Positions 24,132 through 48,255 of a stretch of 64,000 nucleotides of DNA are shown here, piece by piece; positions within the stretch are counted from its first letter, which is position 1; each line of letters starts with the position of its first letter. The translations under genes and the position numbers were made by a program. The stretch comes from Ascidia mentula. Taxonomy: Eukaryota; Chordata; Ascidiacea; Phlebobranchia; Ascidiidae. Under the pieces are notes generated by a model. The model saw nothing but the letters and a program-made list of their open reading frames with translations, was not told where the DNA came from and searched no databases. The stretch covers positions 11,100,501-11,164,500 of the forward strand of contig OX387200.1 of the NCBI GenBank assembly GCA_947561715.1. Reading direction: 5' to 3'.

Positions 24132-24668
24132 CCACAAGTTCATTCAACATTGCTTGAATGGGAGCAGCACCCAGTTTAAAAATGTACTTGGACGCAACGT
24201 AATGTCAAGTTCACATTTTATGTGTAATTACTTCTTCACTGCCCTTTTTTTTCAATGTTTGATTACAGCATGTACAACTTTCACTGCATATTTATTGTTT
24301 TTTTTTTGACAAAGGCAGCCACAGGCTTCATAATCAAGTGCACAAATAATCATCACTATTTATATCAACATTTTGGGAAGATAAAATTATTTATCCAACT
24401 AACTTAATAAGTGCACCAAACACAATCACATACTCCAGCAGTGTAATCTTGGAAGTGGCATTATGTTTAAGAAATGTACTACATTCTTGCCAAACTGTCG
24501 AGGTTTTGTAATTAATGCATGATGACACTACCAGCACCAGTCTCTTGAAGATATACATAAAAACAAATTAGGGATTGTGCAATTGATTAGATTTAGCATC
24601 CAGTATTTCTTAATGAAAACGAAAAACACAATTATTACAACTTTTCCTGAAATTCTAGGTAATATACT

Positions 24669-26173
24669 TCATGAATTAGTGTCAGTGCCATCATCAGAAT
24701 CAGACGAATCTGCAATTGCACCAATTGCCAAAAATTTTGAGGTTGATTCATTGTTTCTACCAACTGTTGATGTATTTCCTGGATTCATAACATTTTTGTA
24801 ACATACGTCACAAACCCGCAAAGGTTTTGAAGATTGATGTTGAATGACTGCCTTGTGTGAAGAACATGAATTACACACAACAAAGCCACACTTCCGGCAA
24901 TGGTGTCTTCTTTGAATTGCAGAAAAATGGGTTTTGTTGCACCTCATACACTCCTCAGCTTCTCCATCTGGTACCCAAGCAGGTGCACTTTCTACAACAC
25001 TTCCATCTAATCCTTGAAAGTGCAGTATTACATTTTGGCAATTATAGAAATGATTTTAAAAGTTTAAAAAATAAATAATTACTTGATTAGTTTAAAAATT
25101 ATCAATTTATCAGCTCCACTTTTCACATACTTGTAATATTATTAGCAAGGTCATTAACAGCTTGTACCTCCTTTTTTTCTTTCTTCTTCTATACATCTAT
25201 TCATGTGTGTCATCCATTCCTGTTTTTCCATGGGTGTTTGAGCATAAACAGCAAAAGTTTTTGTTGGAGATATAATTAACCATCCATTTCGAAGGTCATT
25301 TCCTTCATGAATATCTGCACTTGAATTGCTGTCAGGGATTTCTTCCACTCTGACATGCTTCAAGCTGATTATATGTTGTTTGTTGTATCTAAATATAGTG
25401 TAAGTGGAATGTAATTTGCTATATATCTAACCAAAAAGTACCCACATAAACCAATCACAACTAGTCAAAGTCAAGATGTCTAAATGCAACGGTTTTATTT
25501 TTGTTAGCTTGCAACCTAACACAACCAACTAAAGAAATAACTTTCATTTCTTGTCAAAAACAAATGCTTAAGCACAAAAGCAACATGAGAATATATTGTT
25601 TATGTAGTTCAGTTATTCATCTGCAACAGCGCACAGCTCTCACTATTTAGAAGAAAAATCACTGGTATTTGGATTCACACCATGATCATTTCAAAATTAT
25701 TTTCTTGCTCTTAATTTAAAGGATTGGATTATTCTAAATACATTTTATATTTGTTCGTTTTGATGAAATGCATTGTTACATATCCTTCAAGATAAGTTGA
25801 TGAAAGTTATTTATTCACTGTTTTACTGTGATGCCATCACACAAATTTAAATAAATAAACTCAAAATGTTTCCATGTTTTACAATGTTAAAGGTTTCAAA
25901 AAAATAGCCAACTTGGACATTGAGCAGTTGTGAAAAAAAAAATTACTAAACCTACCTCTTTTTTGCAATGACAATATTTCCATAGACAATAATGTCATTG
26001 AAAAGAAAAAATTGTCGTTGCTTAGGTTTCTTTCTACATAGCTTTGTTAAAACACCTTCACCCACTAAAACCCTCGATGGATTGGACAAAGATTTTCCAG
26101 ATGAACCAAAACAAGTTTCAACATGGCTAATTCGCCTAGTATTTATTTCAGTATTGGCTAGTCTTTCAACCAT
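24669..26173 (-). CDS. PLEKHF2: Phafin, PH and FYVE domain protein (PLEKHF1/2)
   Basis: This endosomal phosphoinositide-binding adaptor has three exons: 26173-25956, 25388-25168 and 25012-24669. The start MVERLANTEINTRRI matches the vertebrate phafin start MVDRLANSEANTRRI. The PH domain includes GEGVLTKLCRKKPKQRQFFL, FNDIIVYGNIV and DLRNGWLIISPTKTFAVYA. The FYVE domain has WVPD, CxxC, RRHHCRKCG, CNSCS and RVCDVC; all zinc ligands and the PI3P-binding RRHHCR are intact. The C-terminus is acidic (DSSDSDDG), as in PLEKHF2. The start is only 123 nt behind the ENSA stop on the same strand, and an AG acceptor (26188-26189) lies 14 nt before the ATG. That suggests trans-splicing from an operon. PLEKHF1 versus PLEKHF2 is not decided; the acidic tail favours 2. 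Confidence 0.93.
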
Positions 26174-26187
26174 GATGTAAAAAGTAT

Positions 26188-26189
26188 CT
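26188..26189 (-). promoter_or_regulatory. Splice acceptor 14 nt before the PLEKHF start
   Basis: On the minus strand a pyrimidine-rich run TTTCTTTCATTTATGCTTAG ends here, leaving a 14-nt 5' UTR before ATG. It could accept a spliced leader or an upstream exon. Given the ENSA gene just in front, a spliced leader is the simpler reading (inference). Confidence 0.45.
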
Positions 26190-26295
26190 AAGCATAAATG
26201 AAAGAAATACAACATTTTTGCACAAAACATTGTCCAATAACCAATATACAATAAATTATGCAAAGTGGCCCCCAAAACAAAGAAAATAGAATTGT

Positions 26296-26625
26296 TTATT
26301 GCTTGGCCAGATTACTGTCATGTGGAACCTTTTTAACATTGTGCACTTCTTCCGGACTTGGCATATGGTCACCAGTAATCTTAGTTAATTCTATTGGAGC
26401 ACTTGACGGATTTTTCATTTGAGCACGGGCCATATTATAGTCACCAGAGTCAAAATATTTGCTTGTTTTGTTTCCAAGTCTCTGTTGCAATAAACTATTT
26501 CCTTTCTTTGTTTTTAAACTTCCATACTTTGATGCAAGTAACTTTTCCTGTTCCCTCTCAATATTAACAGGGTTTGAAGGAACTTTAAAAACACTTTCTA
26601 TGTTGTCATTTTCACATTTGTCCAT
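26296..26625 (-). CDS. ENSA: Alpha-endosulfine / ARPP19 family PP2A-B55 inhibitor
   Basis: This intronless 109-residue protein contains the family signature KYFDSGDYNMARA at residues 56-68. Ser60 in FDSGDY is the site that Greatwall/MASTL kinase phosphorylates in this family, turning the protein into a PP2A-B55 inhibitor at mitotic entry. The family also shows in EKLLASKYGSLK and TGDHMPSPEEV. The usual C-terminal protein kinase A site (RRxS or RKxS) is not visible; the end reads VKKVPHDSNLAKQ. A poly(A) signal overlaps the stop (26295-26300). It probably forms the first gene of a two-gene unit with PLEKHF. Confidence 0.95.
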   Translation of the reverse strand: MDKCENDNIESVFKVPSNPVNIEREQEKLLASKYGSLKTKKGNSLLQQRLGNKTSKYFDSGDYNMARAQMKNPSSAPIELTKITGDHMPSPEEVHNVKKVPHDSNLAKQ

Positions 26626-27530
26626 GTTGAAATTGCACTTTGATACTGTTTTTAATTACTTAACACTTAAAACACATCCATAAAATAGATAATAAGCACC
26701 AAAAATTAGGACTTGCATAAAATCAAATAAGCAAATTTTAAATCTTACACATGACCTTAGACAGCTATGTTAATGCAACTTGCTAGTCAGACACTCAAGC
26801 ATGGCAATATACATGCCCAATTGTGCAATTACTAGAAATGCACTATCAAAAGAAAATTTGTGTCTTTGCATTAAAGTTGTGCATGATAGAAAAAAATTCT
26901 TTTTGTTTGCCAAATCTTAGATCCCATAAACAACTACCTTTAATCACTGTACTCATGTAAAACACTAAATTTAGTTAATACCACTTCAAGTTATGGCTGA
27001 CACAGGCATAACAACAAATGCCAGACTATGATGAACATTTGAAGATTGGAGGCCTAACTTCCCGAAAAAGCCAATCAACGCAAATAATCACAAATAAGGG
27101 TTGAATTAAAAACTCATTGTAGTATAAAAAGAAAACTGTTAAAAAACTTCAGCACCATCAAGGTGGCATTCAAAAAAATTAATTTTTTTTTTTTTTAGGG
27201 AATGAGAAAACCAATATAAGCATTATCGTTGCCATAGTTTTATCAGTGACTTTGTATCCAAAATAAAATCATTGCAATGTAACTAAAAAGCTCCTCCAAA
27301 ATCAGGCAACATGACTGAAAAAATAATCTAATGGGCCACCAAAGAGCAGTTTGTTTATGTTTTAATTTAGGCACATTGTAACCTCGAATGTGAGTGACTC
27401 AAGCATTGATGCATTAAACAATCACTTTTTTTTTAATTCCTAAGAAGGGGTGCAGGCGAATGCCACCGCCAACACCACCAATACTGCACTTGCATGTATT
27501 AACTAGTATTATAGTTAGTATATATATTGA

Positions 27531-27700
27531 CCAGATTGAAAAGTTTGTTTTTTGCGCGGAGGATTTTTTCGGCGATCGCAACGTTTTTCCGTATGTTAAT
27601 GCATTAGCTAATTAATATTGCGCGAATTATCGGTAAATTTTCGCAAAAGTGCGTGGAGAATAGGATAAATCCTCCGCGCACGACATTTTTTTCAATCTGG
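27531..27700. mobile_element. 170-bp palindromic MITE
   Basis: The inverted ends are CCAGATTGAAAA and TTTTTTCAATCTGG. Inner arms match as well: GCGCGGAGGATTT against AAATCCTCCGCGC. There is no coding potential and no clear target duplication. Confidence 0.7.
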
Positions 27701-28039
27701 CATATAGACAGTAGTCACAGAACATCGGCTATATACGACACATAAAAATACTTTTTCCAAACAAACGATCATGTAAAATAATCTAAAAGGCAAATTGGCC
27801 AGTGCAATTGACAGCTAGCCTGCTGTAAGACCAATCACAATCAGGCATAGTGGGAACTAGGAAGTGGGTCAATGTACTATTGTAATTCCGGCGAAATAAA
27901 ACAAAATCTTACAAATGCATTCCGCATGGCTTGCCACAAATTTCAAAACATGTTTTGAATTTTTAATTCGGGTAAAGACTTTCTGCAAATTGCCGAAACG
28001 TCTATCTGGCGAACGAGAAAAACATTTCAAAATGAAAAT

Positions 28040-28495
28040 TCAGGGACGTTTTAAACACTTCCCGGGACTAATATCCTACTAAAAATAGCTCTATAGGTAA
28101 AATGCAGCATAAGCTAAATCGAAATAAAATGGAAGACAATCGCCGTTTTCCAACGAAATGAATTTTTCCGTCAACAATTGCGATATGAGGTATATTCCGA
28201 GTTTTATGGACGTTTCAAAACACTTAACAGGACTAATATTTTCCTAATAATCGCCCTATAGGTAGAGTGCAGTATTAGCCAAACGCTCATATCGAAATAA
28301 AATGGTAGACAAGCTCCGTTTTCCAACGAAATGTTTTTTTCCGTCAACAATTGCAACCAAAATAAGGTAAGGCCTACGACGAAATTATTTTAACGTTTCA
28401 AACACTTTCCGGGACTAATATGTAGGTAGAGTACATCATTAGCTAAACTCACAAATCAAAATGAAATGGTAGAAAAGCGCCGTTTTCCAACGTAA
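28040..28495 (+). repeat. Degenerate tandem repeat, unit about 165-185 bp
   Basis: Units start with ACGTTTYAAACACTT near 28046, 28210 and 28393. They share GGGACTAATAT, CGAAATAAAATGG and CCGTTTTCCAACG. About 2.6 copies are present. The third copy is cut by the Harbinger element at 28496. Confidence 0.7.
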
Positions 28496-28933
28496 AGCGG
28501 GATTCACACCAGACGCGGTTAACGGCTGGCGACGCGGTTTCGAAGCGGCGGGGGATTCACACCAGCCGGCGTCATGCCGTGACGGCGTGATTTTCTCGCT
28601 CGAAGCGTCTGACGGCGGAGTTAAATCTGATTTAACTTTTCCGTCAGACGCTTTGTTTGCTGGTAGGTCTGCTGCCTGCAGAAACTTATTTTTGTGGGTT
28701 ATTTGACTTATTTCAGACAATTTTAGCTAGTTTTGTTTGTAAATTAATTGTTTTATGGTAAGTTGGCGTAAATTTTCTGGTTAAAGTTAATGGTTTTGAC
28801 ACTTGTTTTGTTATTTCATCATTATTTAGTCATATGAATATACTGATTACCAATTAAATTTTATAAATTCAATTGTGATTAATATTTGGTGGAGAAATTT
28901 TGTTTGCAGTTTGTTTGTTTAAAAGTTTATTAA

Positions 28934-29880
28934 TGGAATTCAATGAAATGCTAATACAGATGGTACATGGTTCTCCATGTATATATGACTCTGGCAGCAA
29001 ACTATATAAAGACCAGAAGCGAAAAGAAAATATTTGGAAGAACATTAGTGAGTGCACTGGACAGTCAGGTAGGATAAATGTACTGTTGTTGTCTGGACCA
29101 GCAACTAATTAATTGTTGATTCAGTGGAGAATTGCATGAAACGATGGAAAAGCTTAAGAGACCGTTTTGCAAAAGAAAAGCGAAAAATTGAAAATGCACG
29201 GAAGAGTGGGGCTGCTGTTGAAAACCTGCAAATATGGGAGCATTATGAAGCATTAACATTTTTGCAGGATCATTTGAGGCATAAAATGTGAGTGACTTTG
29301 GTATAGGCTAAATTATAAATATATTGCACTTCTAACAAGTATGGTTTGTTGCAGGACTGTTGGAAACTTTTCCCGACCATCAACACCTGTGGTTGATTTT
29401 ACACAAGATGAACCTGTTCCAGAACAAGGTATTTATATATATTTATTTGTGTTTTTATTATTTCAAACAAACATTCAAATGATGTTTGCAGAGGAGATAA
29501 CCCTTGTGGAGGTGGAGGTGGAAGAAGATACAGCTACCCCACCAAGTACATCTCTGCCATCAACTTCAAGGCAGGGCATGAAACGGAAACGCTCTGATCG
29601 ATTGGATTTTCAGGTTAGTGTTTTTAGGTTGAAATGTAATTTATGCCACTCATATATTTCATACTGCTTCAGGAAAGCATTTGCAGCATGCTCCGCCAAA
29701 ATAGTGAAAGCATTTCAAAATTAACAGCATCCAACACCGGACAAGATGATGAATTTACAGGCTTTGGAAATTTTGTTGCTTGCAGCTTAAGAAGCCTGCC
29801 AAAAAAAAGGCATACGAGGCCATGTCTGCAATTACAGAGCATCTGTCATCATTACGAGCTAATTTAATTGACAATGCATA
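28934..29880 (+). pseudogene. Harbinger ORF1: MADF/BESS DNA-binding protein, frameshifted
   Basis: Exons are about 28934-29069, 29125-29286, 29354-29428, 29492-29612 and 29672-29880. The first two encode a MADF (Myb/SANT-like) domain: LYKDQKRKENIWKNI, then CMKRWKSLRDRF and an IWEHYEALTFLQ end. The last exon has a BESS-like FGNFVACSLRSLPKK. An A run near 29800-29808 appears to have gained or lost a base: the natural continuation KAYEAMSAITEHLSSL is in another frame. In Harbinger elements this protein helps bring the transposase to the nucleus and to DNA. Confidence 0.7.
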
Positions 29881-30103
29881 ATGTGTTTTTTACTGTTTAT
29901 TCTTTAATGGTTCTTTCTTTGCTACTTTTCTATTCCAGCAATTTTAAATTGTCATGCACCATGTGTTACCTCACTGTATTCTCTGTTCACTTCTAAACAT
30001 GAAGCCAGATCAAAGAAATTGTATGATTTATTGCGTGTGAAAAAGAAAAAAATATACACCAAACAAGATACTGCACTGAATAGAAAAAAATAACTGAAAA
30101 CAA

Positions 30104-30445
30104 TTATGAACGATTTACAACAGCATTCTGCCAAGGCAGTGCACCATTCTCTGAAATGAAATAATCTTTGTAATGGTCTCCTACTGCAGCAGCACCTCTG
30201 GTATACATATTTGTACCCATGCGACCAATAGATTGGAAGTTTGAATAACTCTGCATTTCAGATCTCCATTCTCCCATAATTACATTACCCATTCTGTCTT
30301 CTCGGTCAACAAACAAAGCAGTACAATAGAACTTTTCATTTTGCACACATTGCCTATTTTTGATCTGCAAAAAATTATGTAAACAGCATGCAGCTTTTGT
30401 TATAGCAACAACTCTGTTTGACACATAAAGTTCATTTTGGAGCAA
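30104..30445 (-). pseudogene. Harbinger transposase, C-terminal remnant
   Basis: The remnant reads SNRVVAITKAACCLHNFLQI, the conserved A-x-x-LHNFL end of HARBI1-like DDE transposases, then a tail to the stop at 30104. The upstream catalytic domain is absent: fewer than 400 bp remain before the terminal repeat. The element has lost most of its transposase. Confidence 0.75.
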
Positions 30446-30849
30446 CCAATATACAAACCAACTTACCTTCTGGGGTACAAAATGTTGTACATCAGTGCCA
30501 CTATCAATATCACTTGCTGATTTAGCAGTAATATCACAACTAAATCAAAATTATTCATTTTACACTTGTGCTAAGGAAACACACTAGACATAAATATTTT
30601 ATTTTATCACAGATTTAAACGTTCAAACGATAATTGGCTTTGTCACAACATTTTACGATGCAGAGACGCTGAAATTGGCTGGCACATTGGCCTAGTTTTC
30701 GTGGCAACAAAAAATGATTTATTGCCGTCAGCGCCAACCGCTCTGCGGTGTGAAGCCCCCTGCCGCTTCGAACGACGCGCGAAAAAAACGCGACGGCACC
30801 GCATCGCCAGCCGCTACCGTCAACCGCGTCTGGTGTGCAGAGCCCTTAA

Positions 30850-32284
30850 AGAATACGCTGTGAAGTATTTATTTATGATACATAAAGAATTTTTTGGTTT
30901 GGCATGGCATTTGAAATATTTTTCCTCGTCGGACAGTTAGACGTTTTGGCCGAATTTGCAGAAAATTTGCCTTCCGGGAAAGACAAAATTGATCTACACT
31001 CGAAATATAAATTCAAAATATTATTTGAAATTTCTGGCACGTCATGCGGAACAATTTTCAAAGATTTTTTTTTATTTGCCAGAATGACAAAAGTGCAAGT
31101 ATTTTTGAAAAATTGCTCTGCATCAATAAACAATATTGCATTTAATTATTTAAGAAATTCAAGCAAATTATGGAGTGTTTAAACGATTTTCGATTGCATT
31201 ATCTCGTGATTAACAAACTTTTTGTCAAACTATGACATAAAAATTTAAAACAAAAAATATTTCGCCTCAAGAAGTGTTTTAAAAACTGTGAAAATAAAAT
31301 GAATTATGTGCTGATCAACCTAAACCTAATTAAAGCCGATTAACAACTGTGTGTAAGGTTATTAAAAGTAATACAGCGTTAGTTTACAATTTACATGCAA
31401 CATTTTTATTCATCAATGCCACAACTACGGTATTCTCTGTCAAGGCAAACAAATACTTGCAGTTGTATTGGTGAATGCAAACTTATTTTTGGACTGTAAT
31501 TTGCAAACTGCATCATAAGCAATTTTTTAAATGACATATCCGTTACTAATTTCAAAAAAATTGCAAGCAAGTGTATAGGCCTATAATAATTTTGCCTGTT
31601 GTCCGGTCATTTGTCTGACTTAAGGCAACTGACGACAAAGCCGTAAGATACTTTTACACCGGGTCACAATTTTTTGAGCGTATTTACATATCGGGCTTTG
31701 TCGGAATTTTTTATGCACCGGGTCACTTGATCCACATATAGGCATACATCTAACATAGAAATCTGTGCAAATATTAACGCTACGATTTCGTGTAGTATTT
31801 TAACTCAAATTTATAACCAAAAAACAGGACCTATTTACACCTAATCATTAAATTCACACAGATTCCTGTTTCACACAGGCTTATATGTGGATCAAGTTCG
31901 GAAAAAAACTTTGTGACCCGGTGTGGTAGTATTTTTCGACAAAGCCCGATATGTAAAATACGTTCATTCAACCGTGACCGATCTACAGTGAATTGTATTG
32001 TAGAATATTTTGTATGGCGGTATTGTGTATTTGCCCACTGATCTCTATGTTTAATAGAGAACAGTGGTATTTGCCGTGTTGTTTGTAAAAATTGTTAGGA
32101 ACAAGTCATGCGTAACTTTTATTCAGAAATTTCTTATTTCTCCCAAAAGGACAATTGACAATAATGTTGTTGGGTGCAATATAGAAAACTATAAATACAG
32201 AGTGTAAAAACTACAGGTTCCGTGATAGTCCTTTCGTGTTTTTGTCTTGGGCACATAAGTAACAGTTTGGTGCAGAGCAGTGAT
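30850..32284. other. Intergenic region before the zinc-finger gene
   Basis: No gene is recognised. A 290-bp inverted-repeat MITE lies at 31676-31965. An acceptor-like TACAG at 32214-32218, just ahead of the next coding block, suggests that gene may have an upstream 5' exon somewhere in this stretch. Confidence 0.4.
31676..31965. mobile_element. 290-bp long-TIR MITE
   Basis: Ends GAGCGTATTTACATATCGGG and CCGATATGTAAAATACGTTC are inverted. The arms continue through GGCTTTGTCG, ACCGGGTCAC and TTGATCCACATATA. A partial related piece (GACAAAGCCGTAAG, then CACCGGGTCACAAT) sits just to the left at 31633-31669. Confidence 0.75.
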
Positions 32285-34399
32285 ATGAAAAGTTTATGCA
32301 TACCTGAAGCAAGAATTCCTGATTTAGAAAATGGGAATGCTGAACTTGGTGCAGAAAAGAGCGATTCATTTGGGAAGGAAATTAATCGGGAGGAAAAACA
32401 AGTAAACTATTTAAATAACCCTAAGCGTGCCAACAAGGACTCAATGACCAATGGAGTTATAAGTAAACATCTTCAAATTTGCAATGCTGAAAAAGTTACA
32501 AGAAAACCGTTTAAAAAAAATGTACAAATATTTGATGATAAAGCAAATCTTTGTGAAGAGATGAATTTTGTGATTGGATCATCAGCCAAGGTAGTATGTG
32601 ACTGTGTATATCGACATCAAGTATGCAAGAAACATATGTATACTTGTGACAAGAAGTTGACAGTTTCTGAAACTGGTTTATTTGCCAGATCATTAGTTTC
32701 AAAATCCGACAAACATGTTTTAAGAAATGGATTTCACACCAATTATGTTCATCACCAAAAAGCTCATGGAGACACCCTTCATGCTAAACCATGTACTTAT
32801 CACCCTTTTCCCAAGTCACATGTAACAAATGGGACTGTTTTTACATGTTCTTTTGTATCAAACTCTGTCCTCAACCATAAAGTAGTTGAAAACGATTGGA
32901 AAGCTAAAAGATTGGAAAGAATACAAAAGCCAAACCGTTCTCTGCAATGTGCCAGAAAAAGACAAGCTGATAACAACATATCTCAAGCAAAAAAGATGCG
33001 AAAGGTTGATATAATGGAACTGTGTAAACTGAATGATGTACCTCAACCAGAACATTTCTCCACATACTGGTACAAGATTGCATGTTCAAGTTACATGTCT
33101 AAGTCTCTGCTGGCAGCAAAATGTGCAAGTATGTATCCATGCACTGAACAAAGCCAAAAACAATTTGTTCAAACAGGAAAATGGCATGTTAAAATACCTC
33201 TTTTGTTGGATGATCAAATTTCAACTGAACTGGAGTATTACAAAAATGTCTGTCAAAACCGTAATATGTCAGGGAACAGTCTGCCGTATAATTGGTATAT
33301 TAATAGACCAAATTCATCTCAAAAGCCTTCTTTTCAAAATGATTTGTTTGAGGTACTGGAATTAGCTTCACCCAATGAGGACCCAGACGTAAACAAAGAT
33401 AAGGATCAAGTTTGCAAAGACATATTTGAGCCATCAAGAAAATCTAAACGATTGGAGAAAAAAAGGGATCTGGGTGTGCTGGGACCATATCAAACAGATT
33501 ATTTGGTTGAAATTCCAAGTGTTAAAAAGAATAAAAAAACATGCACATCTTTTGGTAGCAACTGTTTCTGGTACTTTTACAGCAATCTTAAGGAAACCAA
33601 CCATAGCACATGGAAGAAAGTTTGTGCCAAGTATATGCAAAAGCTAATGCAAAGACCTATCCCACAAAACATGCATTGGTCTAAAACTAAAATTGAAGAC
33701 TCATTTGGAGGTTTAGTTCAACTCTGCTCACCATCAATAAACAGAAGTATGGCACAGATAAAATTCCTACTGTAATAAGTATAAACCTGTAAGGTGTTTT
33801 TGTTACCAAAATTTTCTTTGATTTTGTCAAACCCAACTGGTACTTGTATGTATAGCTTTTTTACAGTTTTGATCAATTTCTTCATAAAAGGATGGTACGT
33901 CACATAGTGTGCTTTGTGATTTGTTTTTTTTTATAAATGGATGTAATAAATGTCTAAAATAGATTGTTTATCACAAGTCATGTGCTAAATATTTGTATTT
34001 CTTTTTTCAACAGACTCAACGTCTTCTGGAACATGCCCATATTGTACTTTGCCTTTTGACGATATGTCAGACTCTTTTAAAGATGAGCATATTAACAGAC
34101 ATAAATGCAGTGATGAATGGACTTTAGTGGCTCCAGTTTCTGCCACCCAAAAAAATAAAGCAAAAAGGAATAACTACAGTTCAAAAAAAGTTGACCGAAG
34201 CTGTTTTCAAAAGAAACTGGTAAAAATCTCTAAGTATAATGGTAGAAAGAAACACTTTGATTCACAGTTAAAAAAATCTGGAAAATCATTTTGTTCTTCT
34301 GCATATACCCTTTGGAATTCTCAACCAAACTATTTTTCGTTCAACCGCAACCCATATAAACGTGCAACTGCGCGAAAATCTCGGATACAACTTGTGTGA
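32285..34399 (+). CDS. Unrecognised protein with C-terminal UBZ-like zinc finger
   Basis: Two exons are visible: a very long one (32285-33746) and 34014-34399. They join in phase (AGA A|AC). The first methionine in the open frame is at 32285; an acceptor-like AG before 32219 leaves room for an upstream exon. The protein is about 620 residues, basic and rich in Lys, Ser and Cys, without a signal peptide or membrane segment. Near the start of exon 2 is CPYCTLPFDD, then HINRHKC: C-x2-C-x14-H-x3-H-x-C, close in spacing to UBZ1 ubiquitin-binding fingers of TAX1BP1 and CALCOCO2. KSKRLEKKR and RKRQADNN look like nuclear localisation signals. I do not recognise the family. A poly(A) signal lies at 34442-34447. 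Confidence 0.75.
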
Positions 34400-34630
34400 G
34401 AGGACTGTTGTTTACCCATTTCGTTAACCTTCAGGTGTCCGAATAAACCCAGTCACTTTTCAAAGCTTGACCAGTGATAATGAGCGTAGATGAAAGTATT
34501 TTGTTTATGCCTCTCGCACGATTTTATTCAAACGATGTCTCGGTTGATCGCTCATGCAATACGAAACCTAGCTGTGGTTGCGTTGGCGCCACGACACGAG
34601 CATTGCCTTTGCACTATGCCTTCCTTGCGC

Positions 34631-34640
34631 TATTTAAGAT
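34631..34640 (+). promoter_or_regulatory. TATA-like box for the CCP/EGF/HYR gene
   Basis: CTATTTAAGAT lies 85 nt before the ATG at 34716. The position is plausible for a promoter with a short 5' UTR. This is a weak call. Confidence 0.3.
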
Positions 34641-34715
34641 AATAAAGTACAATTATACTTTGTGTGATTGTGATTCAAGTATACAGACAGGTATAAGGCA
34701 TCAGTTTAATCGAAC

Positions 34716-47846
<13,131 letters not shown>

Positions 47847-47852
47847 AATAAA
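47847..47852 (+). promoter_or_regulatory. AATAAA poly(A) signal directly after the stop
   Basis: The hexamer follows the TAA stop (47844-47846) with no gap, so the 3' UTR is probably only a few tens of bases. Its use is inferred. Confidence 0.55.
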
Positions 47853-47949
47853 TTGCAATTCTGAAAAATGTGCCAGTCTCTTTGTATTATCAGCATTATT
47901 TGCTGTGAAAAAGTTATTTGAAAAGCACCAAAATGTTTTTAAATGTTCA

Positions 47950-48255
47950 TAGCTCAAAATTGAATCACAGAAGTACCTTAATTTGTGCTTTTATGTTAGA
48001 CCCACCTCTTGTCTACGCGTTCAGGTCAAAATTAGTTGCAGGATAGTTGCCTAAAGTGCTCCCCAGGGTCGCCCCCCTGGTCGTACATTATTTTAGTTGA
48101 ATAGGCTGCAAAAAATGTAAGTTGGTTTTGCGAAAAACTGAACCACAAAAACCTCATCCAATTTGCAATTTAATGTTGGCCCCAACCATTTTCTACGCAA
48201 TGGGAAAAAAAATTGTCACAGGAAAGTTGCTTTGGTTGCCCCCTGGGACTGTTTT
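47950..48255 (+). repeat. Degenerate tandem duplication, about 150-175 bp unit
   Basis: Two diverged units share the order TTGAATCAC/CTGAACCAC, ATGTTRGMCCCA, TCTACGC, AGTTGC and GCCCCC(C)TGG. Divergence is high, so the duplication is old. Confidence 0.5.

Larger units (their letters stand above)
26626..28495. other. Intergenic region upstream of ENSA
   Basis: I see no gene here. It holds a 170-bp MITE (27531-27700) and a degenerate tandem repeat (about 28040-28495). The likely ENSA promoter is within the first few hundred bases above 26625; I recognise no specific element in it. Confidence 0.5.
28496..30846. mobile_element. PIF/Harbinger DNA transposon, internally deleted
   Basis: The element is 2351 bp, flanked by TAA on both sides (28493-28495 and 30847-30849), the usual 3-bp Harbinger target. 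The terminal repeats share CACACCAGACGCGGTT then ACGG and GGCTGGCGA. The motif GATTCACACCAG recurs at 28501 and 28553. It carries a MADF/BESS gene on the plus strand and only the C-terminal end of a DDE transposase on the minus strand. It is therefore not autonomous. Confidence 0.88.
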
